Shown piece after piece: positions 46,840 through 57,122 of a stretch of 64,000 nt of DNA. The position numbers and the translations under genes are program-made. Below the pieces are notes generated by a model. That model searched no databases. It was given only the letters and a program-made list of their open reading frames with translations, and had not been told where the DNA came from. The stretch is from Turbatrix aceti (taxonomy: Eukaryota; Nematoda; Chromadorea; Rhabditida; Panagrolaimidae), in the NCBI GenBank assembly GCA_963969345.1, contig OZ017766.1, forward strand, positions 2,542,001 through 2,606,000. The letters are read 5' to 3'. Every line of letters begins with the position of its first letter. Positions within the stretch are counted from its first letter, which is position 1.

Positions 46840-48358
46840 CTGGAAGAAGCATCAACGTCCAAGCCGACCATAACCTTTCCGAATTACTTTTCGATTTTAA
46901 CTGACACGGACTTTATTTTAATGCAAATTAGATAACCACGCATTTATGAATGTGGTAGCTGGATTGTGCCAAGTTGAATGCCAGTCGTCAAGCGCGGCAT
47001 TTAGACCCGTTGGTATCAAACACTGTTTGTCTGGCTACGGTATTCGCCGAAATAAAAACTAATATTTCTCTTTTGTAAAATGTCAACCATAAAAAGTCGA
47101 TCAAATGAGAACAAAATTACGTTAACGCCGAGTTTTAGCAAAATTGCATTTATTCATCTTGTCCAAAGATATGTCTGACATTTAGCAGTTTCGCTCCGTG
47201 CCCTGTTTGTCGTCAGCATTGCATATTCTAAACTCGATGCTGTCACCTAAATATATTTTGTTTACTACAGAACAATCGTAAGACAAATGTCAACGGCAGT
47301 TTTATGCTGCATGGCGCCTTCGCGGCTTTTTAATTCACTTTACTAAAATATTTAATGCTATCAAATTTTACGCAGGCTCACGTTTTTTACGATGTAATAA
47401 GAAATAAATTATATGTGCCAGAAGAACATTTTTAATGATGGAGATTCGGAAGAAATTGTAACTGCGCAAAACAAAATGTAAATATATTTTAAAAAAGTGA
47501 TTATGGTAATTTTTTCAGTGACAATAAAATCTATGTTTTTAAAACAATTTTTTTACTGACGATGCGGAAATTTTGTCGAAATACTAAACTTGGGAAACGT
47601 CAAACGACCAAAGATTCCTTGAGGCCGGATACCGGAAGCTGAAAGCGACGTCTCAGATAAACCAAACGGATTACAGCACAAAAAATGTCCGGAATACAAA
47701 AATAAGCGTTTTAGCCTTTAATTTTATCTCTTCTTAGAAACTGTTCGAACTGTCATCTTGAGTAACACTGAGCTCCCATATTTCTACGTTCTGTAATATA
47801 ATCGCATTACCGAGTCTGATGTCATCCGAACACCCCGGTCAAGTTGCCGTCACTGCTCATTCACCACGGATGGCTGTCTATGTCGCCCGGCTGAAAAATA
47901 CACTGAAGCCCAAAGATCTGAGAAACAATTTTAACTGTCGATGAAAAACACAAAACACAGGTGAAAACGTCGTGTTCGTTGGTGACTCATAAAATAACTG
48001 CCGACATTCGACAGTAAGCACAAATCATACTTTCGATGTGGAACAGCGTGATAACTGAACGAAGTAGCATCGAACATGAAAAGTGTGTAATAAATCATTC
48101 CGTTGACAACCTAACAAAATTGAAAATAGAAAAAACAACTTTTCATTTGTGGCAGTTCTCCGTAAATGCACGTCATGTAAATAAACCACATTTAGCATTT
48201 TCGGATGCCAAGCAACGTTGATAACTGTTGTGTCCCCAACAATAAATATGCTCTCAAGCACCCTAACACAAACTGTCCTCTTGGTACTTCGGTGAAAATA
48301 AAGAAATCACAAAAAGCAGAAAAAACAATTCTGTTCAACAAAATTCGAGTATTTCGAG
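46840..48358. other. AT-rich intergenic stretch
   Basis: No gene, RNA or repeat is recognised. Confidence 0.4.
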
Positions 48359-48508
48359 GCGCCACCCGCACTAGCATATTGAGCACTAAAGGAGCACAAC
48401 AGGGGGGGAAGACTTTTTTCAGCTTGAATTTGAATAAAAATAAGGGGAGAAAAGTCTTCACCCCCTGTTGTGCTCCTTTAGTGCTCCTTATGCTAGTGCG
48501 GGCAGCGC
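48359..48508. mobile_element. Foldback element with ~55-bp inverted arms
   Basis: The left arm (about 48359-48413) reads CCCGCACTAGCATA, GAGCACTAAAGGAGCACAAC, AGGGGG, GAAGACTTT. The right arm (about 48450-48508) is its reverse complement with a few differences. A loop of about 36 bp separates them. No convincing target duplication is seen, so the superfamily is open. Confidence 0.85.
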
Positions 48509-48963
48509 AATACAAATAATTGTTAGGGACACTTTGCCAGAGATTAATGATTTTCAGTCTTTCGTTGAATCCGCGAAGTGGATCGTGTTGGTTGACAAAG
48601 CATGACTTTACACTGTTTTGTAATCCAAATTTATAGCTATTTATTGTACCACGGACTCAAATGGATATGAACTGTGCCACCGAGGGCGCAGTGTGTTGAA
48701 ACTGTTGAAGCGGGCGAGTAAGTTGGTCATCTCGGTTATCGATGATCGATCTTTGGTTTTCTGTTTGAGCCCATCCGCTCAAGTTGGAGACTTTCTTTTC
48801 CTTCTTTTGAGTTGAAGTCTGTATTTTTGGAAAAAAATTAACTGATACTGTTTATTGCCACTTTTTTATAAAATTGCGCCAATTTGCGTTGTTTTGATTG
48901 CGCTCGGCAACTCTTGCGAGCATCAGTAATTTATTTTGGTTTAAAAACTGCTTTTTAGGCTAG
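48509..48963. other. Upstream region of the V-ATPase e gene
   Basis: AT-rich and presumably holds the promoter. A TTTTTAG acceptor at 48953-48959, just before the ATG, suggests a 5' UTR intron. Confidence 0.4.
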
Positions 48964-49429
48964 ATGTCGGTTTGGTTGCCACTCGTCGCCGTTACTGCCT
49001 TCTGGGCGTTGGTTGGCGCCGCGCTGCCGTTCTTCGTGCCATCTGGACCCAACAAAGGTATGTTTGTTATCGGTTTTTGCCGTTTGGGGAAATTTTTTTA
49101 TAACTGGCTTATCGGGTATATCTTGCTTTTACTTTGTTATATTTTTAGTTAAGTAAATAATATAAAAAAATTGAAAGCTCGATCCGTGAATAAAAAGAAG
49201 TATCCTAAAAAATCGCAGAAAGCATAAAAAATTTTTTCTTAAAAAAAATATTATAGGAATTATCCAAACGATGATCGTGCTGACTGCTGTCTGCTGCCAC
49301 CTGTTCTGGATCGTGGTCTACCTGCACCAGCTGAACCCTCTCATCGGCCCCCAGATACCCGTCCGAACCATCATGTGGATTCATGAGCAATGGGGCGACG
49401 CACCTCAACTCGTCAATCCCAATCAGTAA
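48964..49429 (+). CDS. ATP6V0E: V-type proton ATPase subunit e
   Basis: A small hydrophobic subunit of the membrane Vo sector of the vacuolar proton pump. Exons 48964-49057 and 49257-49429 join in phase 1 to give 88 aa, close to the family's ~80. It has two membrane helices, LPLVAVTAFWALVGAALPFF and TMIVLTAVCCHLFWIVVYLH. The signature segments PSGPNKG and LNPLIGPQI correspond to PKGPNRG and LNPLFGPQL of human subunit e1. The C-terminal tail (WGDAPQLVNPNQ) is slightly longer than in vertebrates. The number of paralogues in this genome is unknown, so the symbol is generic. Confidence 0.93.
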
Positions 49430-50043
49430 ACCAACGCGACTTTTGCCGTTGCAATCGCGCGTCTGCTGCTTGTTTTTCACCAAAACATGGTGAATAACGA
49501 CGGCATCTCGCCACTTTTCCGCTCTCACTGATAACCGCCACGTAAACGCGCTCTCTTACTCACTTTCGCCTTCCTCTGCACAGACTTCTATTCTTTGTAC
49601 AGTAATATGCTATTTACGATACACACGTACGCGATTTTCGTTGTAGAATTCTTTTCTTTACGATAGAAACGTTTTTTCGTTCATTCCAACTTATTTTTTT
49701 ATCACTTATTACCGTATGTTGCACAAATAAATGAAGTGCATCAATGAAGTTTGTCGTTTTGGAAGCATTTAGCCTATTTAGGGAACTCATTTTTTCACAA
49801 GTATTGCATTATTTCACAAAATTTTTATGAATGAAGCAGCTTTTCGGCAACTGGTCACTTTGTTTGTTTTATGTAATGGTCCGAAAAGACAAGGGGTAAC
49901 CTGATACCTGGCACGGCACTGGTTGCGCACGGTGCCACATTGTGACAAGAGGTACGAGTGCCTTTCTCGTCAAACAACACACCGTGCCCCGGGGGGAAGT
50001 TACTCAGTTGGGCATTCTGTAAGCATGTGATACCAGTTCAAGC
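49430..50043. other. Intergenic region
   Basis: 3' UTR of the V-ATPase e gene with AATAAA near 49725, then upstream sequence of the receptor gene. Nothing else is recognised. Confidence 0.45.
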
Positions 50044-51664
50044 ATGACTTTGCAAAACTCGTCCCGTGTGATCCGGCTCCTGGTGCCCCACGGGTACTCG
50101 CCGGCCGTCTTCGACGACTGCCCAGGCTTTCCCGTTTTTAGGCCGACATTCGCGTGCCCGTTTCCCGGCTTCGTCATGGAGGTGTCGTTTATGATAGCCA
50201 CTTCTCTCAACATGACAATCGAGCCCATCGTCGGTACTCTGGCCGACTACGGCGGGGGAGTTGGCAACATCGTAAGATTTGTGTCCTCTCGGCATGATAA
50301 GGCACCGGAGCTCTGTTTAGGTCAACGGCACCTGGCAAGGACTGCTTGGCGCTGTGTACAACGGCTCAGTGGACGTCGTCGCCGCCATGTTCCAGTACAC
50401 CAGCGAGCGGGCTGCTTACTTTGAACTGTCTTACCCTGTTTTTGACGTGAGTTGGCTCATCCGGTCTCTGTTCACCCTTCCCTGCAGGTCCGAGTGGTCT
50501 ACGTCGTCCGATCGGGCCACACCACTGTCCACGACAAGCTGGGCTCGAGCTTCAACCCCTTCACGGCCCCTCTCTGGTTCTGTCTGCTGGGCTCGCTGAT
50601 CGTGAACGCTCTCTGGGGCTCGTTCCTGCAGGGCTTCGAGTACTACGCGCGCCTCGTCAACCACTACGACCCCTTCGAGAAGATGTGGGACTACCTCAGG
50701 CTGCACATCATCCAGGGCGAAGAGACGAAGCGGTTCAACTGCGTCGCCGGCCAGGTCGCCTTCTGCTTCTACGCGGTCCTGCAGGTGACCATCTTCTCCA
50801 CGCTGTACCAGAGCCTGTTGCTCGCGGCTCTGCTCGAACCGCCCGCGCCGTTTCCCTTCAACTCGTCCAACGAGATGATCGCTATGATAGGCTCCGGCAG
50901 GTACAAACTGCTCGCCACGCACGACAACTACATCAGCTCGTGGTACTTTGTGGCCATTAATGTGGGTCTTGGCAAGAAAGTCGGTCCTTCGACCAGAACG
51001 TGCTCGTTTCAGGAGAGCAGTGCCGACCATTACGTGCGGCTACGCGCCGCGCTGAAGCACAACCCGGTGGTGCTGACGGACACCATCTCCAATGCACTGG
51101 ACATGGTCAACACGGGCAACTACATCTACGCTTCGCAGGAGGACGCCCAGTCGCTCATCACGATCCACACGTACTGCGAGCTGCTGGCCTTCAGCGCCGA
51201 CACCCCGACGGTGCCCGCGTACTACCTCTACCAGATGGACGCTTCGTTTGCGCGCGAGTGGAATGCAGCTATTGTTATCAACTTGAGTTTCATCAGACGG
51301 ACCTTCAACAAGTACTTCACGCAGGGGTATCAACTCGGCCCGGTTGCCAGGTGTCCGTCGCCCGAGGGCAGCTCGGTGAACGCTCTGAGTGGGTGGGGGG
51401 CTCTCTTACTTGTTAGAGAAAAGCTTTTCAGATATCTTATCCGTCTTTGGAATTTTCTTTGTGTACCTGATAGTCCTAATCGCAGCCATTGCAACCCTGG
51501 CGATCGAATTGGCCTTCTTCTTCGTCGTCAGACTGGTAGCGTGGACGGACGTGCCTTTTCTGGTGGCACTCGAAGAAAAGTTGCATCATCTGCTCTTCAA
51601 GCGACGCCGTGCGAAGGCTATCAGCGTTCAACCCGAGCCTGATTTATTTCCGTGGAAAAGGTAG
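50044..51664 (+). CDS. Ionotropic glutamate receptor-like channel subunit
   Basis: A ligand-gated cation channel subunit of the iGluR/IR superfamily. Exons 50044-50271, 50321-50446, 50488-50961, 51013-51388 and 51432-51664 (phases 0,0,0,1) give 478 aa. It lacks the large N-terminal LIVBP-like domain of classical iGluRs and starts close to ligand-binding lobe S1, as in IR-type receptors. S1 has WQGLLGAVYNGSVDVVAAMF then SERAAYFELSYPVFD, the usual pattern before M1. M1 is about residues 141-164 (FTAPLWFCLLGSLIVNALWG). M3 is about 205-230 (QVAFCFYAVLQVTIFSTLYQ). S2 follows, and M4 is about 405-432 (VFGIFFVYLIVLIAAIATLA). The M3 gate motif SYTANLAAF is absent, with STLYQSLLLAALL in its place. Two donors are GTGGGT. 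No signal peptide is seen, so a first exon may lie upstream. Confidence 0.78.
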
Positions 51665-54071
51665 TGTTTCCTTCTACGGTCATTAATTGTCGAGCGATGC
51701 AAAAAATGTCTAGCGATCGGAATCGATTTGAAATTCTTGGAATGTTGCATACGTTCACGAAATTGACGTTTTGCAAAATTCCAATTTTGCCTACGTGAGA
51801 ATTTAATAATATTTATGCGAGATACTCTCCGAAGGCGGTGATATGATGTTCACGTGCGCGTTGATAGGGGGCAATCCTGCACAAATCTTGTGCTGCGGGA
51901 GCGTCGAAGGCACATCGCTTATCGAACTTTCTTTGTATAATTTTGCTTATCGAATTTTTTATGAATAATTTTTGGTGGCTGTAAAATTGGGGCCCTAAAA
52001 TGTCCAACTGTTTTTTAAATTTTTTTGATGGCTGTAAAACACGGACCCTAAAATGTGTTACCTGAGGTATTTGTTTTCCCCATGAAACAACTTTTGGGGA
52101 CCATTTTCAAGTCAAATCAGTTTTTGAAAAATAGTGATGAATAAAATTCGTATATCTCATTTCTAAAAATCGGTAGAAAAGCGATGCATAAAGGTTGTTT
52201 GCCAAAATCATTTTGACCAAGCAGGCATGTCATGTTTTCTTTTCTTCGCTTCTACGATTCAATTTTTTCAGCGCAATCGAAAACAGGTCTCTACAAACAG
52301 ACCAAGTATTTTTCGTGCCTCCATGTGCTCTTTCCACCCTTCAACCTCCCGGCCTCGAGCCGCATCGACGTCGACGTCGCGCACCATCGTTCATCGATGC
52401 TTTTCAGACGCCTTCTTTCTGACGGTGCATGCACCTTTGTCCTTTGTCGGCCATGGTTATCGAGCGATCGCGATCATCGCACCGCGTGCGCGGTGTGCAC
52501 TGCGCAATCGAATTCTCATGAGCGCCGAGCCGAGTCCATCCTTGCGCGGTGGCGGCGGCGATGTAGAATAAACGAACCAGCAATAAGGCCTTTTGATGAG
52601 AGTGGGGTGTGGAGAGGGGGTGTGCTTTGATCCACCGGATGCGGGGTCGGTGCTGTTCAGTTTGCAGTCATCGAACGGGATCGAGCGGATCTCTGGTGAA
52701 AGTGCTTTCATGCAGAGCCGGGGGAGTGTTATCCAGTCGATCGGGGAGAGGGAGGCGACTTCAAGGGCACTGCAGGCATGCCGTGAGTCATGCACGCCTC
52801 TCAGGGGGCAATTATTTGTTCCAAGTCTTTTGCATACCTGTTTTTGATCGTTGTCACACGGTGAGCAATGATAGTCTCGACGGAAGTGATTCATGATAAT
52901 AAATGTTATTTATTTATAAATACGTGGTTCCGCCAATTAAGGGACACCAGAGGCGAACCTGGTTGTTTGGCTCTCATTTTTTGCTGAAAAGTATCACCGT
53001 GTTCTGACTCGAGATTTTGTGTTGTCCCCTGTTCTGTCGTCTTCGGTGTTCTCCTTACCTGTATTTTTGACCAACAGAAGCGACCTCGCTGGCGAGTGAC
53101 TCTTGGATGTCTTATCCCCAATTTACCTTCAACCGACCTCTCTTAAAAAAAGATGTCTCACCGTCAACACCCTGCATGCAACTTGCAACAGGTGTTTGTG
53201 ACTAATCGCTACTAGACAAAAAACAACCTTAGTAACCCAAAATAACCTTTGGTTGTTTGCACACTGTAGGCAGCGTGAAGCAAAAAAATGCCCGGATCTG
53301 TGCGCGCTCGTACTATTTATTTTTTATTTACTGCCTACGAAGCCGTAAATAAAAACTTCTGAAAGTGCTCTTATCGGAAGCCTTCTGTGCGCTTGTTATC
53401 GCAAAACTCACAATCAGAGGAAGCTCAGGAACAAGTCACACGGAAGGGGGGGAGGGTCATTGTCATTATCTGTACCACACATGAGGTGACTGTTTTCTTA
53501 AATACCAGCTGCTGGAAAAATATCAGCAGTCCAAATTCGTTTTTTAGCGGTGCACTTTTGCGCAATATGCATAGTTTCTGATCAAAGGATCGGCCTGCGC
53601 GCGAGGTTACACCTGAGGCGCTCCAGGTAGCACGAACTCGATACGACCTTCGTGGGTATCCTGTGACGTAAAAGGCACCCCGGCTTCTCCCTTGCGTGAC
53701 GCGATTTTGCTGGTTGGTGCGCGACAGGCGGGTCACACTCAGCCCAAAAAAAACGAGAAAACCGACTTTGTTCCGGCGTGACCACGTCTTTCGTGGGAAC
53801 TACGGGCAGAAGAGTGATCGCGATCGAGCTGTCTACTGATCGCGTTTTAGTCGCCTCAGGAAGTCGCAACAGCAGCCACCAGCGGCCAGCAGCGAGCGAG
53901 CGGTGTCATCACGTCACCCCCTCCAAACTATTGCTCTCTCTTACTACTTGCGGCTGCTCGCTCAATTTGATGATCGTCGCCTAGTCTATCAACAGCACAC
54001 CAGCGCCTGGCCTCAACTTGTTTTGAATCTGGTATTCGGGTGCCTTGTTGCCGGCATATCTCTTCTCCCAG
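51665..54071. other. Intergenic, no recognised gene
   Basis: 51.7-52.2 kb is AT-rich with two related ~35-bp strings (TGGCTGTAAAA...CCCTAAAATGT at about 51976 and 52029). 52.25-52.9 kb and 53.6-54.0 kb are GC-richer but show only short frames without motifs. The first exon of the next gene may lie in 53.7-54.05 kb, but I could not identify it. Confidence 0.4.
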
Positions 54072-56066
54072 AGCCTACCTTTTTTTACCGACAACCCCAC
54101 CTCTTGGAACGCCACCATTATCGAGTGGAAGAGAGACGCACTGGCGACGAGGTCGTCGGCCTCATTCGCGACCACCGTTGCTCCGCTGCTCGAGTCGTCG
54201 TCGTCTTCGGCGTCGTCCAAAAATAATTCAGACTCCGACTTCAACGTTGTCGAGGACAACCTTCCGTCTTCCACCGACTTTGACGAAGAAGACTCCCTCT
54301 CCTCGGCCGACGATCGCTGCGGCCGGACTTCCTCTTCGCAGGCTGCGTGGAGCAAGAGATACCTGAAACCGGGAGCGTCGTTCATGGCCTCGCACAAGGC
54401 CCTCTTCGGGGTCCTCGCCCTCGCCCTCCTCTTCGTCCTCGTCATCGTCCACGTGACCGTGATCGATGGACTCGCCAGCGATGATGACAAGAAAAAAGAG
54501 CCCACTTCGTCGGAAGAAATGTCGGCTGCCGTCAGGGCGGCCCAACTGGACGGACCGTGCGACGATGGCGTCCACAACTTTGTCGTCGTCGAGTCACGGA
54601 AAAGAGGTTTGCTCTTATAACAGCATTGTTTGGGCCAATACATGTGGCGAGTGGGGGACTTGGCTCTTGTTTTCATCGGAACATGTGATGAGTGACAAAA
54701 TCAATCAACAACAAATTCCGCTGGTTGCCTGGGTTTTGAAGGGTAAAGTGTCCGAGGCGGCAGTTTTTCGAAGAAAACGTTTTTTATACTTATACCAAAA
54801 TTGCACAGTAAAATTACGAAATTTTATCGTAAACACCGTTACCGCACATTTTCGTTGCGAGAGTTCTGAGTTTCAAGAAAAACATAATTTGTCCGCCAGA
54901 ACTGTTTTTTGAACGTAAACATTTTGCGATTTCAGCCAAAACACCAGCTCGTATTTCAAACTTTTCTGGCGTGATCTACGACTACGACCGTCAGCCGGCG
55001 TGCTTCAGTGCCCGGCCGTCTGTCTCGCTGCCCGGCTGGCTGAAGCTGACGGGAGGCAAACTGGTCGTTGATCGAGACTACGACATCGTTGGCACCTCCT
55101 TCATCCACCTGACGATTTATTCCAAAAGCCTCGACGATTACCTCTGCTTGAACGGCACCAGCAGCATCGCCATCATTCCCGACAAATACTGGTTCGTTGT
55201 TTTTCATTGCAACGCTGTTCTTCGATGCGAAATCATCTGATGTAGGCCAAAAATGTTTTTTCATCTTCGATATACAATTTTTTCCTTTGAGTTAATCGGA
55301 TCTTTTTGTATGTATTTTTGGCGGGAAAAACAGTCGCCTCGGTGGTCCGATCTCGTTACTCGTGTTTGCAGACACTTCTGGAGGGTAAACAACTTCGGAG
55401 CTTATTTTCGCGCATTTTTGGTTTTCAACATGAAACTTTTTCGTGACTGAAGAAAAAACGCGGGACAATTTTTTTGTTCAGCAGGTTTGAACGAGTCCTG
55501 CAGGCATCCGAAACGGATGAAAAAATTAAGGTCGATTGAAGACGAGCGCCTAATCAAATTAACTCTGCCAGCAGCCAAAAAAACAACTTTTGCCCCCGGC
55601 AAAAATAACGCTGTGTACGTTTTCAGCAAATTAGACCTCTGCGAGTTCATCGGAGCCGATATCTGCCAGGTGATCGAGAAGCAGGGCGTCCACACACTCG
55701 AGGAGCTGGAGGAGAAAATCCAGTTCAACCGAACACTTGAGCTCCCCGAAGCCCCGAGCATCCTGGGCATCAGCCTTCTCGATTTGTTCTCGGTGAGTCA
55801 ATGAACAAAATCCATGAAAAAAATTGAGCCAATTTGAAACTTTTTTAGTCTACAAAAATGTGTACCACGCTTTTTGAATAAAAATATTTAGAATTGAATG
55901 GGTTTCAGGGCATCTATGAAGTTTTTACAAAAAAATGTACAAATTGTAAAAAAATCATTTACAGGGTGAATTTTCATTCGTGTTTACGATCAAGAAGGAA
56001 GAGGAAATCCTGATAATTATCGACATCCCCACCAACGAAAAATACCTGCAAATCGGCGTCGCCTAG
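54072..56066 (+). CDS. Type II membrane protein, GM2-activator-like (ML) domain
   Basis: Exons 54072-54606, 54936-55191, 55627-55792 and 55965-56066 join in phases 1,2,0. Start uncertain: the first in-frame ATG is 54384 (248 aa), but the frame is open with coding-like codon use back to an acceptor-like CTTCTCCCAG at 54062-54071, so an upstream exon is likely. The N-terminal part is acidic and Ser-rich (cytosolic). Then comes a single helix (LFGVLALALLFVLVIVHVTV) and a Cys-containing ectodomain. This has ACFSARPSVSLPGWLKL, YLCLNGTSS, YCKLDLCEFIGADICQ (spacing like CTDYIGSCTFEHFC of GM2 activator) and beta-strand-like EFSFVFTIKKEEEILIIIDI. That pattern suggests an ML lipid-recognition fold tethered to the membrane. 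The family call is tentative; the exon model is better supported. Donors GTTTGC and GTTCGT are atypical. Confidence 0.6.
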
Positions 56067-57122
56067 CCTGAAAGATTCGACTTCTTCAGATTTCCACAGA
56101 GTTCTTACCCCTCCAACCGCGAGTCACCCTCCCTTCGCATTTTTTTTGCTTTTGTGCCATTCTTACCCGCAGTGGTGTCGGCTGTTGTATCTCCCCCAGG
56201 GAAGGACTCTCTCACGCTGCTGTCGCGACGCCGGGTCATGCGTGGCGTGGCCGGCGACATGGCGTGGGTCTTCTACTCATCCTCACTTTTTAGCCTCGCT
56301 TTTCACTCTTGAGCCAACATCATCCTCTCTTTTGGGTGCCAACGCTCTCTAATTAATACATGTCATGTCATGTTCTGTTCCTCACGTCGGGTCTGTGTCC
56401 GTTCACTTTCGGTATCCACGTTTGTCGTGCTTTTGGCGATGTACGTACTCTATTTTTGAGATTTTCACTCATTTCACACGTTAATTGAACAATTGTAACC
56501 TATCAATAAATATTGTTGTTATCTTGAAATCAGAGCTTCGGGCAGGCTGATTTTTGAATTGTGCGCCAAAGTTACAAGTAGAAGATCCTAGCGCGAAGAA
56601 AATTTCGCTTCGAAACACGCGGAAAAAGGAATTTGGCTTCAAATTCAAAAACAAGATGTGTACTTGTTTCAACGTTCAAAGTTCTACCGGTTTCCATTGG
56701 AAACCTACCAATCCTGATTCTGATGAATTCTTTCACTTTTATTCGCACCGGTTTATGATGAATAATAGATGAGCGGGGTCATATTTCAACAGCGTTTTTT
56801 TCCAATCAAAAAATGTCATGTTCTTTTACGTTGCCAACAACGTAGTCCCCGGTAAATTTTGCGTGCCTTTCCTTTTGCTGGTCGTAAAAAATAAAATTTA
56901 TATTCCAAAAAACCAATAACAAGGATAAATATGGTGATAAACAAAAAAAGATTTAGAGCACGTCTGTCTGGTGAAGAGGGGCAACCAATGGGCAGCTAAA
57001 GGGCGAAAAAGAAGTAAGAAACTTTTTTTCAAATAAAAACGGATAGGATAGGACATCGGATCATGGCAATCTTATCGTGTCGCTTTTTCTGATGATTCCG
57101 ACTCTCGAAACGAAAAAAATTA
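56067..57122. other. 3' region between convergent genes
   Basis: Holds the 3' UTRs of the ML-domain gene (plus) and DBNL (minus), with AATAAA at about 56506. No other gene is seen. Confidence 0.45.

Noticed and set aside
45665..46855. Two long, nearly identical minus-strand frames (129 and 136 codons)
   Set aside because: They run through the two identical LTRs and share the same translation only because the LTRs are repeats; no protein family is seen.
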